From NCBI GenBank assembly GCA_037127255.1, contig JBANSL010000004.1:77776127-77840126 (forward strand): a stretch of DNA of 64,000 nucleotides, in the 5' to 3' direction. The stretch comes from Persicaria tinctoria. Its lineage: Eukaryota; Streptophyta; Magnoliopsida; Caryophyllales; Polygonaceae. Shown one piece after another: positions 44,667-56,680 of the stretch (position 1 is its first letter; the number at the start of each line of letters is the position of its first letter). The notes below the pieces were generated by a model. It worked only from the letters and a program-made list of their open reading frames with translations, was not told the DNA's origin and searched no databases. A program made the translations under genes and the position numbers.

Positions 44667-46247
44667 CTAACTCACCTTGCGCTTCTCAATATCATCAGCC
44701 ACCTGGGTTGACATCATGGGTTTGAGAACTACATTCTTGCCCTGAAAAGTAAAGGAATATCTGTTAGTAAAGCCATCATGCAAGACCTTACGATCAAATT
44801 GCCAAGGATGACCTAATAATATATGACAGGCTTGCATAGGTACTATATCACATAACACATCATCTTCATAATGTCCTAATTTGATATGCACTTTAACTTG
44901 CCTATTCACTTTCAGATTACCACAATCATTCATCCAATGCAATCTATAAGGCCTAGGACGCTGAATAGTAGGAAGTTGTAATTTATCAATCATTTCCTGA
45001 CTAGCTAAGTTACAACAACTTCCCCCATCAATGATCACATTAACCACCTTACCCTTCACTAAGCATCTAGTATGAAACAGATTCTCACGTTGATTGTCAT
45101 CACAAGGTGCAGGAACAACACTTAAGACTCTCCTAACAATCAATGATTCACCATGTTCATAATCAATGCCATCATCATCTTCATCATAAGTAAGCAGGTT
45201 AAGGTTTTGATCATTATCATTAGCATTCTCTTCATTTTCATCACAAGAATTGTCAAAAACATATTCGCCTAAGTGATTAATCATGAGAGTTTTCTTATTG
45301 GGACAATCTTTCATAACATGACCTCTGCCCTGACATTTAAAGCACACAATGTCCCTAGATCTAGTAGTAGAGGGGTTAGGATTACTACATTTGGGGTCGG
45401 TAGATACCCCAGACGAATCTCGTCTAGTCCAAGACGCCTTACCCTTGTCGAGGGCCGGTTGGGTAGCTCGGCCATCTCCTCGGCCTTGGGATTGGTTTGG
45501 CCGAGATGTGTAGCCTCCGTCAGGCCGTCCCTGGGGCTGTTGTGGACGGCTTTGGCGCCATGGTTGGGGTTGCCCACTCGTCATCCTTCCACCTTGGTTC
45601 CTATATCTAGCTCTACGTTCAACTTTAATAGCCAAATGTAACAACTCAGTAGGAGTAGAGTAAGGAAAACAATCAATGTCATGAGCTAAGGCGGGATGCA
45701 AAATACGAAGAAACCTAGCATTTGTATCCTCATAATGTTCAACAACATTAGCTCGAGCCCTGGTTTCTTGCATAATATTAAAGGTTTCCTCAATAGATTT
45801 ATTACCTTGTTTAAGGTTTTCTAAGCGTTGTCTAAGCTCTCTAGCATAATGTTGAGGGACAAACCTACTTCTCATTAAAGCTTTCAATTGGTTCCAAGAA
45901 GCGATAGACGCATCAAGGGCTCTTCTTCTTTCCTTAATCAAATTATCCCACCAAATAAGAGCAAACCCTTGAAATTCTAAAGAAGCCAATTGAACCTTTT
46001 TAGTTTCAGAAAAATTGTGGCAATTCCAGATTTGGTATCGACCTCCTCTGTCGTTCCACCTTGGGCGTTGCTCCCAATAGTCCTCTTCTTGGAAGTCATC
46101 GTCACGCTCCGAATAGTAGAACTCCTCCTGGAAGCCACGACCTCTTCCTCTTCCCCGTCCTTGCCCCTGCGCATTAACAAATCCATTATTTCTACCATAT
46201 CTCTCCCCTCGTGGCGAGTTGTTCTCTTCAAATACAGGATTATTCAA
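44667..46247 (-). pseudogene. Gypsy gag and protease, open over 526 codons
   Basis: The N-terminal Gly/Arg-rich region leads to the retrotransposon gag core (KVQLASLEFQGFALIWWDNL, MRSRFVPQHYARELRQRLEN, LKQGNKSIEETF). Then comes a CCHC zinc knuckle CFKCQGRGHVMKDCP (about residue 300) and an aspartic protease-like part with VNVIIDGGSCCNLAS, in which the usual DSGA reads DGGS. The frame is open, but the downstream pol is broken. Confidence 0.85.
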
Positions 46248-46249
46248 AT

Positions 46250-49200
46250 TAGGGTTAGGGGGAGGGTTAGGATTTCGGACTTCCCTTTCATCATTAGGCG
46301 TATCGTCACGCCTATGATTACCTTGACCACCAAGGTTATTAGAATTTAGAACCCGTTGGTCTAGCCTCCAAGGCCGTCAGCCTATCCATCATCGCCGCCA
46401 AGGTGGTGTTAAGAGTGTTCGGTGTTGTTGAACACCGCGGCGGAGACAGTTGCTTCGGAATTGTCGTCATCATTGCCATTGTTGGCATTGTTCCCGTTGT
46501 TAACCTGCTGAGACATTACAAATAAAGACAAACACGGAACTATGTCAAGATTAGCAAAATACAAACAATCTCACAAGTGTTTCGCTCACTGGCGGAGGGA
46601 AAATCTGTCGTTGATCCGTCAAAGTAAACTCAAACCTATAACTAGTATAGCAATAAGCAAGAGGTCAATCCACAGGGAAAGTTATAACTCAAGTGTAATT
46701 CAGGTGTCAATCAAAGTAACCAGTTTGGGGGGGTTTTGTGTGTGAAAGTTTTGCCTTTTATCAAAGCGAAGTAAAGAAAGCAAAGCAAACGAATTTGGTT
46801 TTTAGACAATTAGGAAAAGCAATTCTACCTACAAGTTTCCACTTTATTAGATTGAAGCAATCCTTGTAACTTCTTCTCGTCCTATTAAGTTTCCTATGAA
46901 TGCCCTTGTCCCGACCTAATATAGTTACTAGTCCAACCAGTCCTAGCAACCCTTATCAATAGAACAATCCCTAAAGAAGGATTTAATCCAATTGATAGCT
47001 TTAAGTTCAGAGATAAGCCAAGGTATTTGCAGTCCCTAAAGAGGGATTTAACAACACATTCAACTTCCTAGAGGCCCATTCAATTAGTTCAACCAGCCCT
47101 AAAGGAACAAGTTTTCCACTTAGGTTAAGGTTCACAACCAGGAATCTACAAAACCTTAGCAATTGAATTGATCTAACAAGTTGGCCAGACAAGATAGAAC
47201 AAATCAATAAACAATCAAGCACAAAGAAGTTGAAGCATTCAAAAATAGGAAACAAGGAACGAGAATTAGAAACTCACAATCAATCCGAATAAAGCTTCAA
47301 ATTGCAGGCAGAATAGATGAGTTTAGTTCCTCATTGAAGACATCGCTCAAAATCTCTAAAGCGTCTAATGAAAGAATAAAATAGAAGTTCTTAAAAAACT
47401 AACAATGATCGGCCTTTTAAAGGGTATAAGTCGGCCACCTAACAAAATAACATAAACTAGGGCTTTCGTAAACAAAACGGCGCGCAGACGTCAAATGTTG
47501 CGGCCGCAGACAGGGGCCTTTCACGGAAAATCTATCCCGAAATTGATCTTCTTGTCAACAGAAAAGTTGTAGTCCTCTGAAAGATCTGAAAGAGCTTTCC
47601 AACGCATGGTCATAATAGTCAATTGGACAACCGAGGCCTCCAGAAAGTGCAAAATAAGTTCAGCATGTCTGGCGACAACTTCTGCTGATTTGTTCTTCGT
47701 TTAGGCTCGCTTCTTCTTCTCAGGACATCTTTAGATCTTCATGTAAGCTTCTCCGATAAACTATACATTTTCATCTAATGCGTCATCAACCCATGCCTCA
47801 TCCTCGGATCCACAGTTACCTGAAATAATCAATAAAAGTGTGTAGATTCTGACTCCACCAACGTAGAGAGCAAATATGCAAATTGTACTTAATCCATCCA
47901 TGAAATGCATCTTAACTAAGCTAAATGCAACCTATTATGCCTACTTAATGCATGCTATCACTCACACTCTTCTCTCTAATTGGTATGACAAGCTTGTTGG
48001 GGCAATCCGCTTTGGGCAAATCAACACTCAAGCAAGGACTTAACAATGCAAGGTAAGAGAACAAGAGAAAGGGCAAAACAAAACAACCGGAAAAAAATCC
48101 AACAGAAGCAAAGTTTCGATTCGAAACTAGGGGGTATCGACTCAGTAGGGTGGGGTACCTACTCGGTATGTAGAAGCTGGACAAGGCGAGGTCGATATCG
48201 ACTAAAGGCCTCGAAATCGACCAAAAGAAAAACTCACAGAAGCCAACTATCGACTCGAAACCAGGGGGTATCGACTCGGTAGGAGGTAGTACCGACTCGA
48301 TATGTGTGGATAATGTAAGAGAGCACTCGACAGAAGCACAATCAACTCGACAATTCACACAAGAGCACTCGACAGGGCTGGAGAGCACTCGACAAGAGCT
48401 TTTAGGCACTCGACAGAACAAAAACAACTCGACACAAGCAATCAAAGCAACTCGACAGTGTCCCAAAGTACTCGATATGGGCAAACAAATACTCGACACA
48501 CAAATAACAAAAGAAAAACAAGGAAAAGAAAAGAAGAACTTGGACTTTTACCTCTCTTGATTCAAACCCTTAGCAAGGACGTTGTAGTTGCAAGGTAGGG
48601 CTTAAAAAAAATTGTGTTTTAGGAGGTATGTGTTTGAAGCCTTTTCGAGTAGGGCTATGAAATTTTCACCAAAAATGGTCCTTGAAGTTTCTTGCACTAG
48701 ACTCGACAATCCTTCTTCTTTTTTTATTTTTTTTTGTTTTGAAGCTACTTTTGACCCTAGTGAATTTTATCCTCCTAGGTCAAAGCTTGAATGTCACTTT
48801 TTTTTTTTTGAATTTTCGGACTGTTTTTTTTTTATAACTAATGCAAGAAACTATCTATGAGACAAAGGAATCGAAAATTATATGTAACAAGGTGAAAGAC
48901 ATAAAATATGTAGCCCTTATATGAAACTATGGCCAATATAGTAAGTATATCTATCTAAGCCTTTTGATAATCTATGATAGATAATATGAATAAATCTACC
49001 ACAAATTTGAACAATTTAAATAAGGCAATAAAATAGATAAAACAAACAGGTAAAGATAGAAAGCAACAACTAGGGTTTTCTTGTGAAGCAAAGGGCGGCC
49101 AACTACGAGCTTGGACAACCAATGTCGATTACTCCAAGGTGAGATCGACCACACTTGTTGAAGGTCTCGACTTAGGCTTTGTTTGGGCTAGGTGCAACAC

Positions 49201-49340
49201 AACAATCACAAACAATAGATTAGTATAATCAAAATTAAGAATTCAAGAAGTAAAAACCAAGAACAAAGAAAGACTCTATATTTTTTTTTGTAGTTTTTGT
49301 GTTTAGGGAAACAAAAGACACAATTTTGATGTCGGAAACC
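46250..49340 (-). other. Long leader between gypsy 5' LTR and gag, with unassigned inserted sequence
   Basis: More than 3 kb separates the primer-binding site from gag, far more than usual. From 46530 to 47800 the sequence has no similarity to gag or LTR that I can see. It includes a repeated phrase CCCTAAAG(A/G)AGG(A/G)ATTTAA (46970-47052) and may be a secondary insertion or a captured host piece. No intact gene is seen. Confidence 0.5.
48110..48500. repeat. ACTCGACA-rich minisatellite in the gypsy leader
   Basis: The octamer ACTCGACA or close variants recurs every 15-30 bases from 48325 to 48500. At 48118-48300 two units share GATTCGAAAC/GACTCGAAAC-AGGGGGTATCGACTC. The same CTCGAC word dominates the copia LTR minisatellite at 340-900. 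Confidence 0.8.
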
Positions 49341-49343
49341 AAA

Positions 49344-49355
49344 GCTCTGATGCCA
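49344..49355 (-). promoter_or_regulatory. Gypsy primer-binding site, initiator-Met tRNA type
   Basis: TGGCATCAGAGC lies three bases inside the 5' LTR. It differs by one base from the common plant TGGTATCAGAGC site complementary to the 3' end of initiator tRNA-Met. Confidence 0.85.
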
Positions 49356-49358
49356 ATT

Positions 49359-50272
49359 TGATACGGGGTTAGCCGTAAGATGACCCGATCTTCGACAATC
49401 AAACACGAAATAACTAGAACGGAAGCAAGACTCAAGAACAAAGACAAAACGCAGCAATATCGACCCAAAACAGGAACTCGAAATCGACTAAGGACAAGAC
49501 AAAAGACTCGATCAAATTGATAACAAGACTCGACAAAAAGAATGAAACAAAGACCGATAGATTGGTGATTCGAACTAATATAGAACAAGATAAAGACTTC
49601 AGGCCTCCTAAGAGGGTATGAACCAAATATCAACGACTATAAAGCCCGCCTCTACAACCTTACACAACCAAGCAGACAACTTGGAGGCACAAGGAGGGGA
49701 CTTGTGATTACCAGGATCACCAAGCTCTCGCGAGGTTGATGAACTCAAAGCAAATCAAGCAGGATCAATAACCAATTGTGCAATCGATGAGAAACGCTTC
49801 GAATCGATTGACTTTAGAACGCTCAATGTGTTTAACACGAGAGAAACTTTCATAAAAATTCAACCAGTTGTTCTACATAGGAGAACGCCGAATATATAAA
49901 ACCCTATCATGGGAATTTCGGCCAAACTAATTAATTAAAAAGAATTAATGAAAATACCCTAAAAGTTTCCTAAAATAACTTAAGTAGAAAAGTTACCGAA
50001 ATAGGAAATATAACAAGGGTTCAAGACTTAGAGAAACTCGGCTCCAACTCGGCTTAAGGTGGCTCGGCCACAAGGTGTCAAGGCCTATACACATGTAGCT
50101 CTTCAATGTAGGCTCGGGGAGTTGAAGCGTGCTCGAGAACAAGGCATGACTCACAAACATGAAGGAGTCGCGTTGAAGCTTCTTAGCTCGGGCTCGAGTC
50201 ATTGGTCCGTATCCTAAGATGATTGGCGTGTCCGGAGGTGTAGACGTTGGTGTAGAAGATGGTCCCGCATCA
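49359..50272 (-). repeat. Gypsy 5' LTR
   Basis: The minus strand begins TGATGCGGGACC and ends CCCCGTATCA, flanked by GGATG. It resembles the 3' LTR very closely over its whole length. Confidence 0.95.
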
Positions 50273-50338
50273 GGATGGAGTTGAAAGTTGCGGGCTTGAC
50301 GGTACGCTGCTGAATTTCGAGATGACTGGAGTTTAATA
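50273..50338 (-). pseudogene. Distal remnant of glutaredoxin pseudogene A
   Basis: These bases match 57838-57905 of the intact gene and continue the reading interrupted at 40950. At 50339 similarity switches to a copy of the 3'-flank motif GTGATGTAATTGATCGATTC, marking a deletion or recombination junction. Confidence 0.9.
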
Positions 50339-50399
50339 GTCATATTCGTGATGTAATTGATCGATTCATTACCATTAAGAACCTTAATACTATAATTAA

Positions 50400-51690
50400 A
50401 CTACACTGTCGTTGGCAGGGGCCAAGGGTGGCAGTCACTCTCAATCTAAAATAAAATTTAACGTACATGTTCTTCTCGTCGATAACTTCGATTTGATATA
50501 TTATAAGCTCAAATCTGACACCTGAGAAATAAGTTATAAATGTTTCAAAACTGTACAAACATAAATTATTTCCGACATCATTTTCCAAAATGAGTTACTT
50601 CTAAGTCTTCTATCATAATCATCGCTTGTTACACTTTATACCTTAATACTATAATTAAACTCGATAAATTCAAATTAGTAGGTTGCTGAATTGTCTATTC
50701 AGATGGTGAATTTCCTCGATAGTTCAGAGCATTTCACAAGACACTTTAATATTGTCTTATCTTGAATTTATTACTCCAAGGCTATATCCTTCCACGATGA
50801 TATTTCTAATTCCTCTTTCAATTGTCAGCTTAATACTAGTAAATACGACCTGAGCTTCAGTTTGTAGAACTGAGCCGACCTTCGAAGTTTGCATCTGAAA
50901 AATATCAATGACTTGAGCTTAACTATCCCTAATTATCTCTCCTATATTGTAATCCCCCGACGACTTGACCGAGACGTCTACATTTATTTTGTAGACGCCT
51001 CTAGGTGCTCGTGTCTAGTTGGGGGCTTTACGTTGTTTTTAATTTTTTTTTTTACTGGATTTCTTTATGCTGAGTATGAGACCAGTTTTCCACCATTGTT
51101 TTAGTATATTGACATGTATATGTCACAGTTATATATATTACTTCTATTAAAAATGACATTATTCATGAGTTCCCAAATGACCTACCATAGAAAACATAAG
51201 TCGGTAAAGTGTTTGTTTATCTTTTTCTTCATCCTCATGTTATCTAGAGGCTTTGTTTTTGAGGTTGTGTAAAGGAATTGTTTGCTTTTGATTTGTTCAT
51301 ATTTGGGTATAATCGAGCGAGATATTGAACAATTAATAAAGAAGTCTTGGAAGTCTTCTTCCAATAGCGGGTCCTTGATACACTATTATGATTACAATAT
51401 ACCAAAAAGGAATATTCATATGATATTTTTATGGATTTTTTTTGTGAGATTTCCGCCATAAGGTATAATTCATGAAGGTATAATTCAAACATGTGTTTTT
51501 TCCCTCGTGAGTTAATAATATCTGAGAAGGTTTAAAGAGGTTATTATTAATTTATTATATATATTGTGTAATTTATAATTTATGTTATGTTACGAAATCT
51601 TAATTACTGATTACCTAATAAATTCAGTTAGCTTAATTATAATATTCAATATTAGGCTCACATTTAAAGGCTTGTTATGTAATAACATCA
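50400..51690. other. Intergenic, no gene recognised
   Basis: AT-rich sequence with short frames only. It lies between the end of the left block and the start of the right block. Confidence 0.5.
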
Positions 51691-52458
51691 ATTTTTTTTA
51701 AAAAAAATTATTATCAGAGAATTTAATAGCATCAAATTAAAGAAGAAGATAAATCATAACTAAAGTTTAAAAAAAATGTCAAACGTGGAATCAAATGAAA
51801 GTTTTTTTTTAATTGGAAAGAATTCGGGCGAGCGAGCTCTACCCGATAGTATCCTTTCGGATGAGGGCTAATTAAAAGACCTAAATTGTTGTGAATATCG
51901 ACACCCTAAGCAGAGTGACAAAGGTGTGCAACCTTGTCAGCCACTCTGTTGCCTAAACGGGGAATATGAAAGAAAGAAACTTCTTTCAAAGTCGATAAAA
52001 GGAGTTTAACATCTGACATGATTAGTTCAATTTCCTAGGGACATTTAGATTTTTGGTTGAGGTGGTTTATAATTATACTAGAATCACCTTCAATGTGGAT
52101 TTTGTCGATATGAAGTCGAGTAGCGTGTTGGATTCCTAGTTTTAGAGCAAGAGCTTATGCCTTTAGGGAACTTTGTTTACCAAGTTTTTGATAGCATATT
52201 TGTATTGAGTGTCCTTTCCAATCCCAAATTATGACTCCAGATGAACTATCATTGTTTGTAATTGTGGATCCGTCAAAATTGAGCTTGAGAGTACCCCTCG
52301 GGGGTTTACGTTATGTAACCTTATTATGCTTTTTTTTTTTTCCCTTTGGGTGGTTGGAATTTTGTGTGTAGGGGGAAATCCTCATCTAGACTACACTCCA
52401 TTTGAGATGTTTTACTCCAATTCTCCATGTGAGATTTAATAATATGTATTGAAGTATC

Positions 52459-54541
52459 TGATGCGGGACCGTCAAGGATACCTCCGGAACCTCCGAACAT
52501 ACCTATTCTCAAGTGTGGTTCAACTTCAAGAGGAGTCACCTATATTATTCTCTTACTGTTGCCCTCGGCGCCAACACCAGGAGCATCGACGCGAGACCTG
52601 AAGAGGATGTTTGCTTACTGTTGGTATCGACGTCGACACCAGAACCCTCGGCGCCGAGACCCTGGAGCCTAGTTTCACATATGGGCTGAAATTCTTCCAA
52701 GTGGGCCGAAATTATTAAGTGTTGTAACCCTAATTTTCATTGTTATTTTTAGAGACCTTATTTACTTATGTTATTTTAGGTAATTTAGGGATTTATTTTA
52801 ATTTATATTTTATTTATTATTTTCATTAAAAATCAGCCCTAGGGTTCTATTTAAGTGGCTTATTTCCTTGTAGAACAATTAGACGCCTCTTTTCATGAAT
52901 GAAATTTCCTTTGTGTGAAACACAATGAGAGAAAGTCGATCGATTCATAGCGTGGCTCATCGATTGCAATAATTGGTATAAATCTTGCTTGGTTTGCTTT
53001 GAGTTCATCAACCTCGCGAGAGCTTGGTGATCCTGGTAATCACAAGTCCCCTCCTTGTGCCTCCAAGTTGTCCGCTTGGTTGTGTAAGGTTGTAGAGGCG
53101 GGCTTTATAGTCGTTGGTATCTGGTTCCTAACCTCTAAGGAGGTCTGGGGTCTTTATCTCGTTCTATATTAGTTCGAATCACCAATCTATCGGTCTTTGT
53201 TTCATTCTTTTTGTCGAGTCTTGTTATCAATTTGATCGAGTCTTTTGTCTTGTCCTTAGTGATAGATTACATAGGTCTCCTTATATATAGTAGGCCCAAA
53301 GACCTAATAAGGCCCAATATCTTTGTAACCTATATATATGATTATCAATGAATGGAAACCCTCAAGGAGGACATTACAATCTGAAGGTTCGATAATGTAA
53401 GAACAATGTAATAAGAAATACTCTAGAAGGGGGGTTGAATAGAGTATGCCCGTTTTTCGCAGATATTCTCAAGGCTTTTGAAGCTCGTGCCAAACCCTTT
53501 GATAAAACCTGAATCACAAATTTAGACAATCGAACCAAGTGCGGAAATAAGGTAAAGCAAATAAGTAAAGAACACGAGTAATTGTTTACGAGGTTCAGCA
53601 CAACTTGGCCTACGTCCCCGCCTAGGGTTCTTCCACAACCCTAGGATTCAAAGGCTTTATTGATTCGCTTAGCTTAGGATCCTAATAGCTCACCGAGAAG
53701 CCTCTCTCCTATACAATTGCAAGCTAGTCAACTCACGTTCCCTTGGAGTCCTAGACCAATCTAGAAGAGCCCCACCTCTCTCAGCTATCTAGTACAATCC
53801 TCTTACTCTCACAAATCAATAGCCTAGTGCAACTTCCCGAGTTATAAACTCTCGAGTAACACTTCAAATGAATATATCCTATAAGCTCATAGTGACTCTC
53901 AAAGGCTTTGAAATAAACAACAAACTCTTTGAGCGCTTAGCAGAGAGACACTTTGGAAGACAGAATCGCTTGAATGAATGAAAGCTCGTGTGTAGCACTT
54001 GTTATTTCTGTCTTCTCCTTCCTTTCTTTTATATGAGAGCATGGAGCGTGAGGATCTTCAACACCAGATCTCCAACGGCTCCTTTGAATCAGGCTTTGAT
54101 CTTGGATCTTCTATTTAAGGATACTTCGAAGCCATGATCCTCTTTAAATAATATCTCCTCATATGCACCAAAGGAAAGATATAATCTCGAATATACTTCC
54201 TGAAAAGGTTAGTCCAATATATATATATATATATAATATAACGGAAGTATATAATAAGATAAAATAATATACGGACAAATAAGATAGGTTTTGTATTTCA
54301 TCAACTGTTAACGCTCCAAGGCCTTTGACACAAGCATCATGTCAAAGCCCTTGAAACACTTATTCCATTTTCCATCAAGGGAGGGAGTTATCACAATCGA
54401 TCTTACACTTAGTCGATTCCGAGTTCCTGTTTTGGGTCGATATTGTTGTGTTTTGTCTTTGTTCTTGAGTCTCGCTTCCGTTCTAGTTATTTCGTGTTTG
54501 ATTGTCGAAGATCGGGCCATCCTACGGCTAACCCCGTATCA
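52459..54541 (+). mobile_element. Solo LTR of the gypsy family, itself interrupted
   Basis: It starts TGATGCGGGACC and ends CCCCGTATCA, as the LTRs of the 40951-50272 element do in reverse orientation. GTATC flanks it at 52454-52458 and 54542-54546. Removing the inner insertion leaves about 930 bases, the LTR length. No internal gypsy sequence remains, so it is a solo LTR formed by recombination. Confidence 0.93.
53260..54407. mobile_element. LTR-like insertion inside the solo LTR
   Basis: TG at 53260-53261 and CA at 54406-54407 bound 1148 bases without coding potential, flanked by CTTAG at 53255-53259 and 54408-54412. The termini TGATAGAT and ATCTTACA and the 5-bp duplication fit a solo LTR or small LTR derivative of another family. 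Confidence 0.85.
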
Positions 54542-55267
54542 GTATCTCTAGACGGGATAGGAGCCTGCCTAAACACGTGTTGGTTCCGAATGTACCAAAC
54601 TGACCACCAAGCAAAGGCAAGTTCCACCTTAGCCGCAGAAGCAAGATTGTTCCCAATTAAGGAAATAATAGGTTTAATATCTCGTGAACGGGTGATCATA
54701 CTGGATATTGCTGAATTTATGCGAGAAGGAAATCGAAGTAAAGAACACACATAGTGACATTCTAAAAGGAAGTGAACATCATCTTCAGCCGCACAATTGC
54801 ACAAGCTAGCTACAGGTGGAAGGAACAGATGACCCATGATGGGTCAGCCTAGTGGCAGTTGGGAGATCATCCTGGCTGCAGACCTTCCACAAAAAAAAAT
54901 TAAACTTAGGTGGAATATCCCAATTCCATATCCATGTGTTATTATCTACGGTCAAAGCAGATTTAGATGTGATTAGTTTGTATGCGCTCGAAGTGGTGAA
55001 CCAACCCTCTCTACTAGGCCACCAATATAGTCTATCCTCAAAAGTAGAGACGGGAAGAGGAATGTACAAGATCTCTTTGACTATGTCAACCGATAGCCTA
55101 CTGTTAAGTTTTTCCATCCACCATCTACCACCCATAATGTATTCACTAACCGTTTCCTCTATATTTTCAATTTGGGGGCAATCTTCCATCGACTGCATAG
55201 ATGAGGTTGTAATCCAATTATCCGTCCAAAATTTAATAGATTTTCCATTTCCAACCAACCAAATAAG

Positions 55268-55346
55268 CCCCGATTCGAATTTATCAATGAGAGTAGTTAG
55301 TTTGGCCCAAATTAACTACTCTCATTGATAAATTCAAATCGGGTTT
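55268..55346. repeat. Foldback (about 35-bp arms) in the LINE copy
   Basis: The segment GAATTTATCAATGAGAGTAG and onward is followed within a few bases by its reverse complement ACTCTCATTGATAAATTC. It lies exactly where the LINE copy jumps between distant parts of the parent sequence, suggesting a repair or template-switch junction. Confidence 0.85.
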
Positions 55347-56536
55347 GAAAAACTAAGCCATTTGCTTAGTTGTTCTTTAGATTTGCAAACGATGTCTTCA
55401 AAAGTATGTTTGTTTACTTTGCCATTAATAATCGGACAGTCGAGATATTTATCCAATGCGTTTTCGTTTTTAATGTTCAAACAACTACTAAACTGGATTT
55501 ATGGAATAAAATGAAAGTTGTTTACATGAAAACAAGTGAAAAATGCACAACCCAGTTGAAATTGATAAATTTCAACCGAATTCTTGCGCCTCATACACAA
55601 GCAAGGAGGTAAAAGATAAAATTTGAGTAGGCTAGATAAAATAAATTTTCATATGTTTTTATTAACAAAACTTTTATTTTAATAAAAAAATACATAATTT
55701 TTAATAATTATTTCATTTTTTTTACTTATTTTTAATTTTTTTTTTAAATGGGGTGGGCTGGAGTGGAGTGATGTCATTCGCCCTCCCCAGTTAAGTTACC
55801 GCACATGCGCAGTTGCGCACACTAGTCAACAAGAGTAATTTTTGGTGTGTTGTTTAATTATTTTTATCTATATTTTTAGTTTAAATATTTAAAAAAAATT
55901 GTTTTTATGTTAATTTCTTTATGTTTATAAATTTATAAAATTTTATAATGAAAAAATTATGTTTTAAATTATATACCTATATAAATAAAAGATCGATTAT
56001 ATTAGTAAATATTTTTTTTTATATTTTGCTAAAACATAATTTTTCATGAACATACATATAATTTTTTTTTAAAAAAATTCTTCACTTTAAATAGAGATCG
56101 ATATTGTCCTTCCCTATTTGCATGAATAGAGATATTTTCCTTCCCTTGAAATTTTACAATGTAATTCATTTCCAAAAACTAGTTTTATGACAAAGAAATG
56201 AAAAACTTAATTTATATTTTGCTAAAAACGTGTTTTTTCATGAACATACATATATTTTTTTTTAAAAAAAAATTGATTCCCTTTAACAGAGATGTTGTCC
56301 TTCTCTATTTGGATGAATAGATATATTTTCCTTTCCTTGAAATTTTACAATGTAATTCATTTCCAAAAGTTACTTTTATAGTAGTAACAAAGAAAAAAAA
56401 TTAATTCCTTCCATTAATATTTATTATTTAATTACAGAAAATCTTTGTATTTAAGTATTTAACAATGGTTAATTGCTGAAGATCATCAAATATTCCCACA
56501 TTACACAATGATCTTAACAAGGATATCAAATTAACC

Positions 56537-56575
56537 ATGCATGCATTTTATGAGTATAGTACTGCTATATAAATA
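56537..56575 (+). promoter_or_regulatory. Promoter elements of peptide gene B: RY motif and TATA box
   Basis: CATGCATGCA (56537-56546) and TATATAAATA (56566-56575) are conserved in sequence and spacing with copy A. Confidence 0.65.
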
Positions 56576-56680
56576 AATTTCCGTTTGATCAGAAATCAAA
56601 ACCATAAAACGATTTAAAAGCCCCAAAATTAGCGAAGCAAATCAACACGCAGCAAAGCAAGCAATCCCATTGAATCAGCC

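Larger units (their letters stand above)
40951..50272 (-). mobile_element. Ty3/gypsy retrotransposon, 9.3 kb, CRM-like, decayed
   Basis: LTRs at 40951-41855 and 49359-50272 frame gag, protease, RT, RNase H and integrase in gypsy order on the minus strand. A GGATG duplication lies on both sides (40946-40950 and 50273-50277). The primer-binding site, TGGCATCAGAGC, at 49344-49355 next to the 5' LTR is close to the initiator-Met tRNA type. The pol frame runs about 210 bases into the 3' LTR, as described for centromeric CRM chromoviruses. Several stops and a frameshift disable it. It sits inside glutaredoxin pseudogene A. Confidence 0.93.
51804..55499 (-). mobile_element. Second L1 LINE copy, 5'-truncated and rearranged, hosting a nested LTR insertion
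   Basis: 51804-52458 matches the 3' UTR/RNase H end of the intact LINE, and 54547-55320 its zinc-binding/linker region (WWPSREGWFTTSSAYKLITS, WNWDIPPKFNFFLWKVC). A foldback follows, then 55347-55499 matches the intact element around 33130-33290. Flanks carry TGGAATCAAATGAAAG (51788-51803) and TGGAATAAAATGAAAG (55501-55516), a target duplication with one change. Stops and deletions make it dead. Confidence 0.92.

Noticed and set aside
49206..49633. Hydrophobic frames in the 5' LTR region
   Set aside because: They are non-coding LTR sequence; the same frames appear in the other LTR and end at different points.
54308..54551. Short frames on both strands near the solo LTR end
   Set aside because: They lie in LTR sequence shared with the gypsy LTRs and contain no domain.
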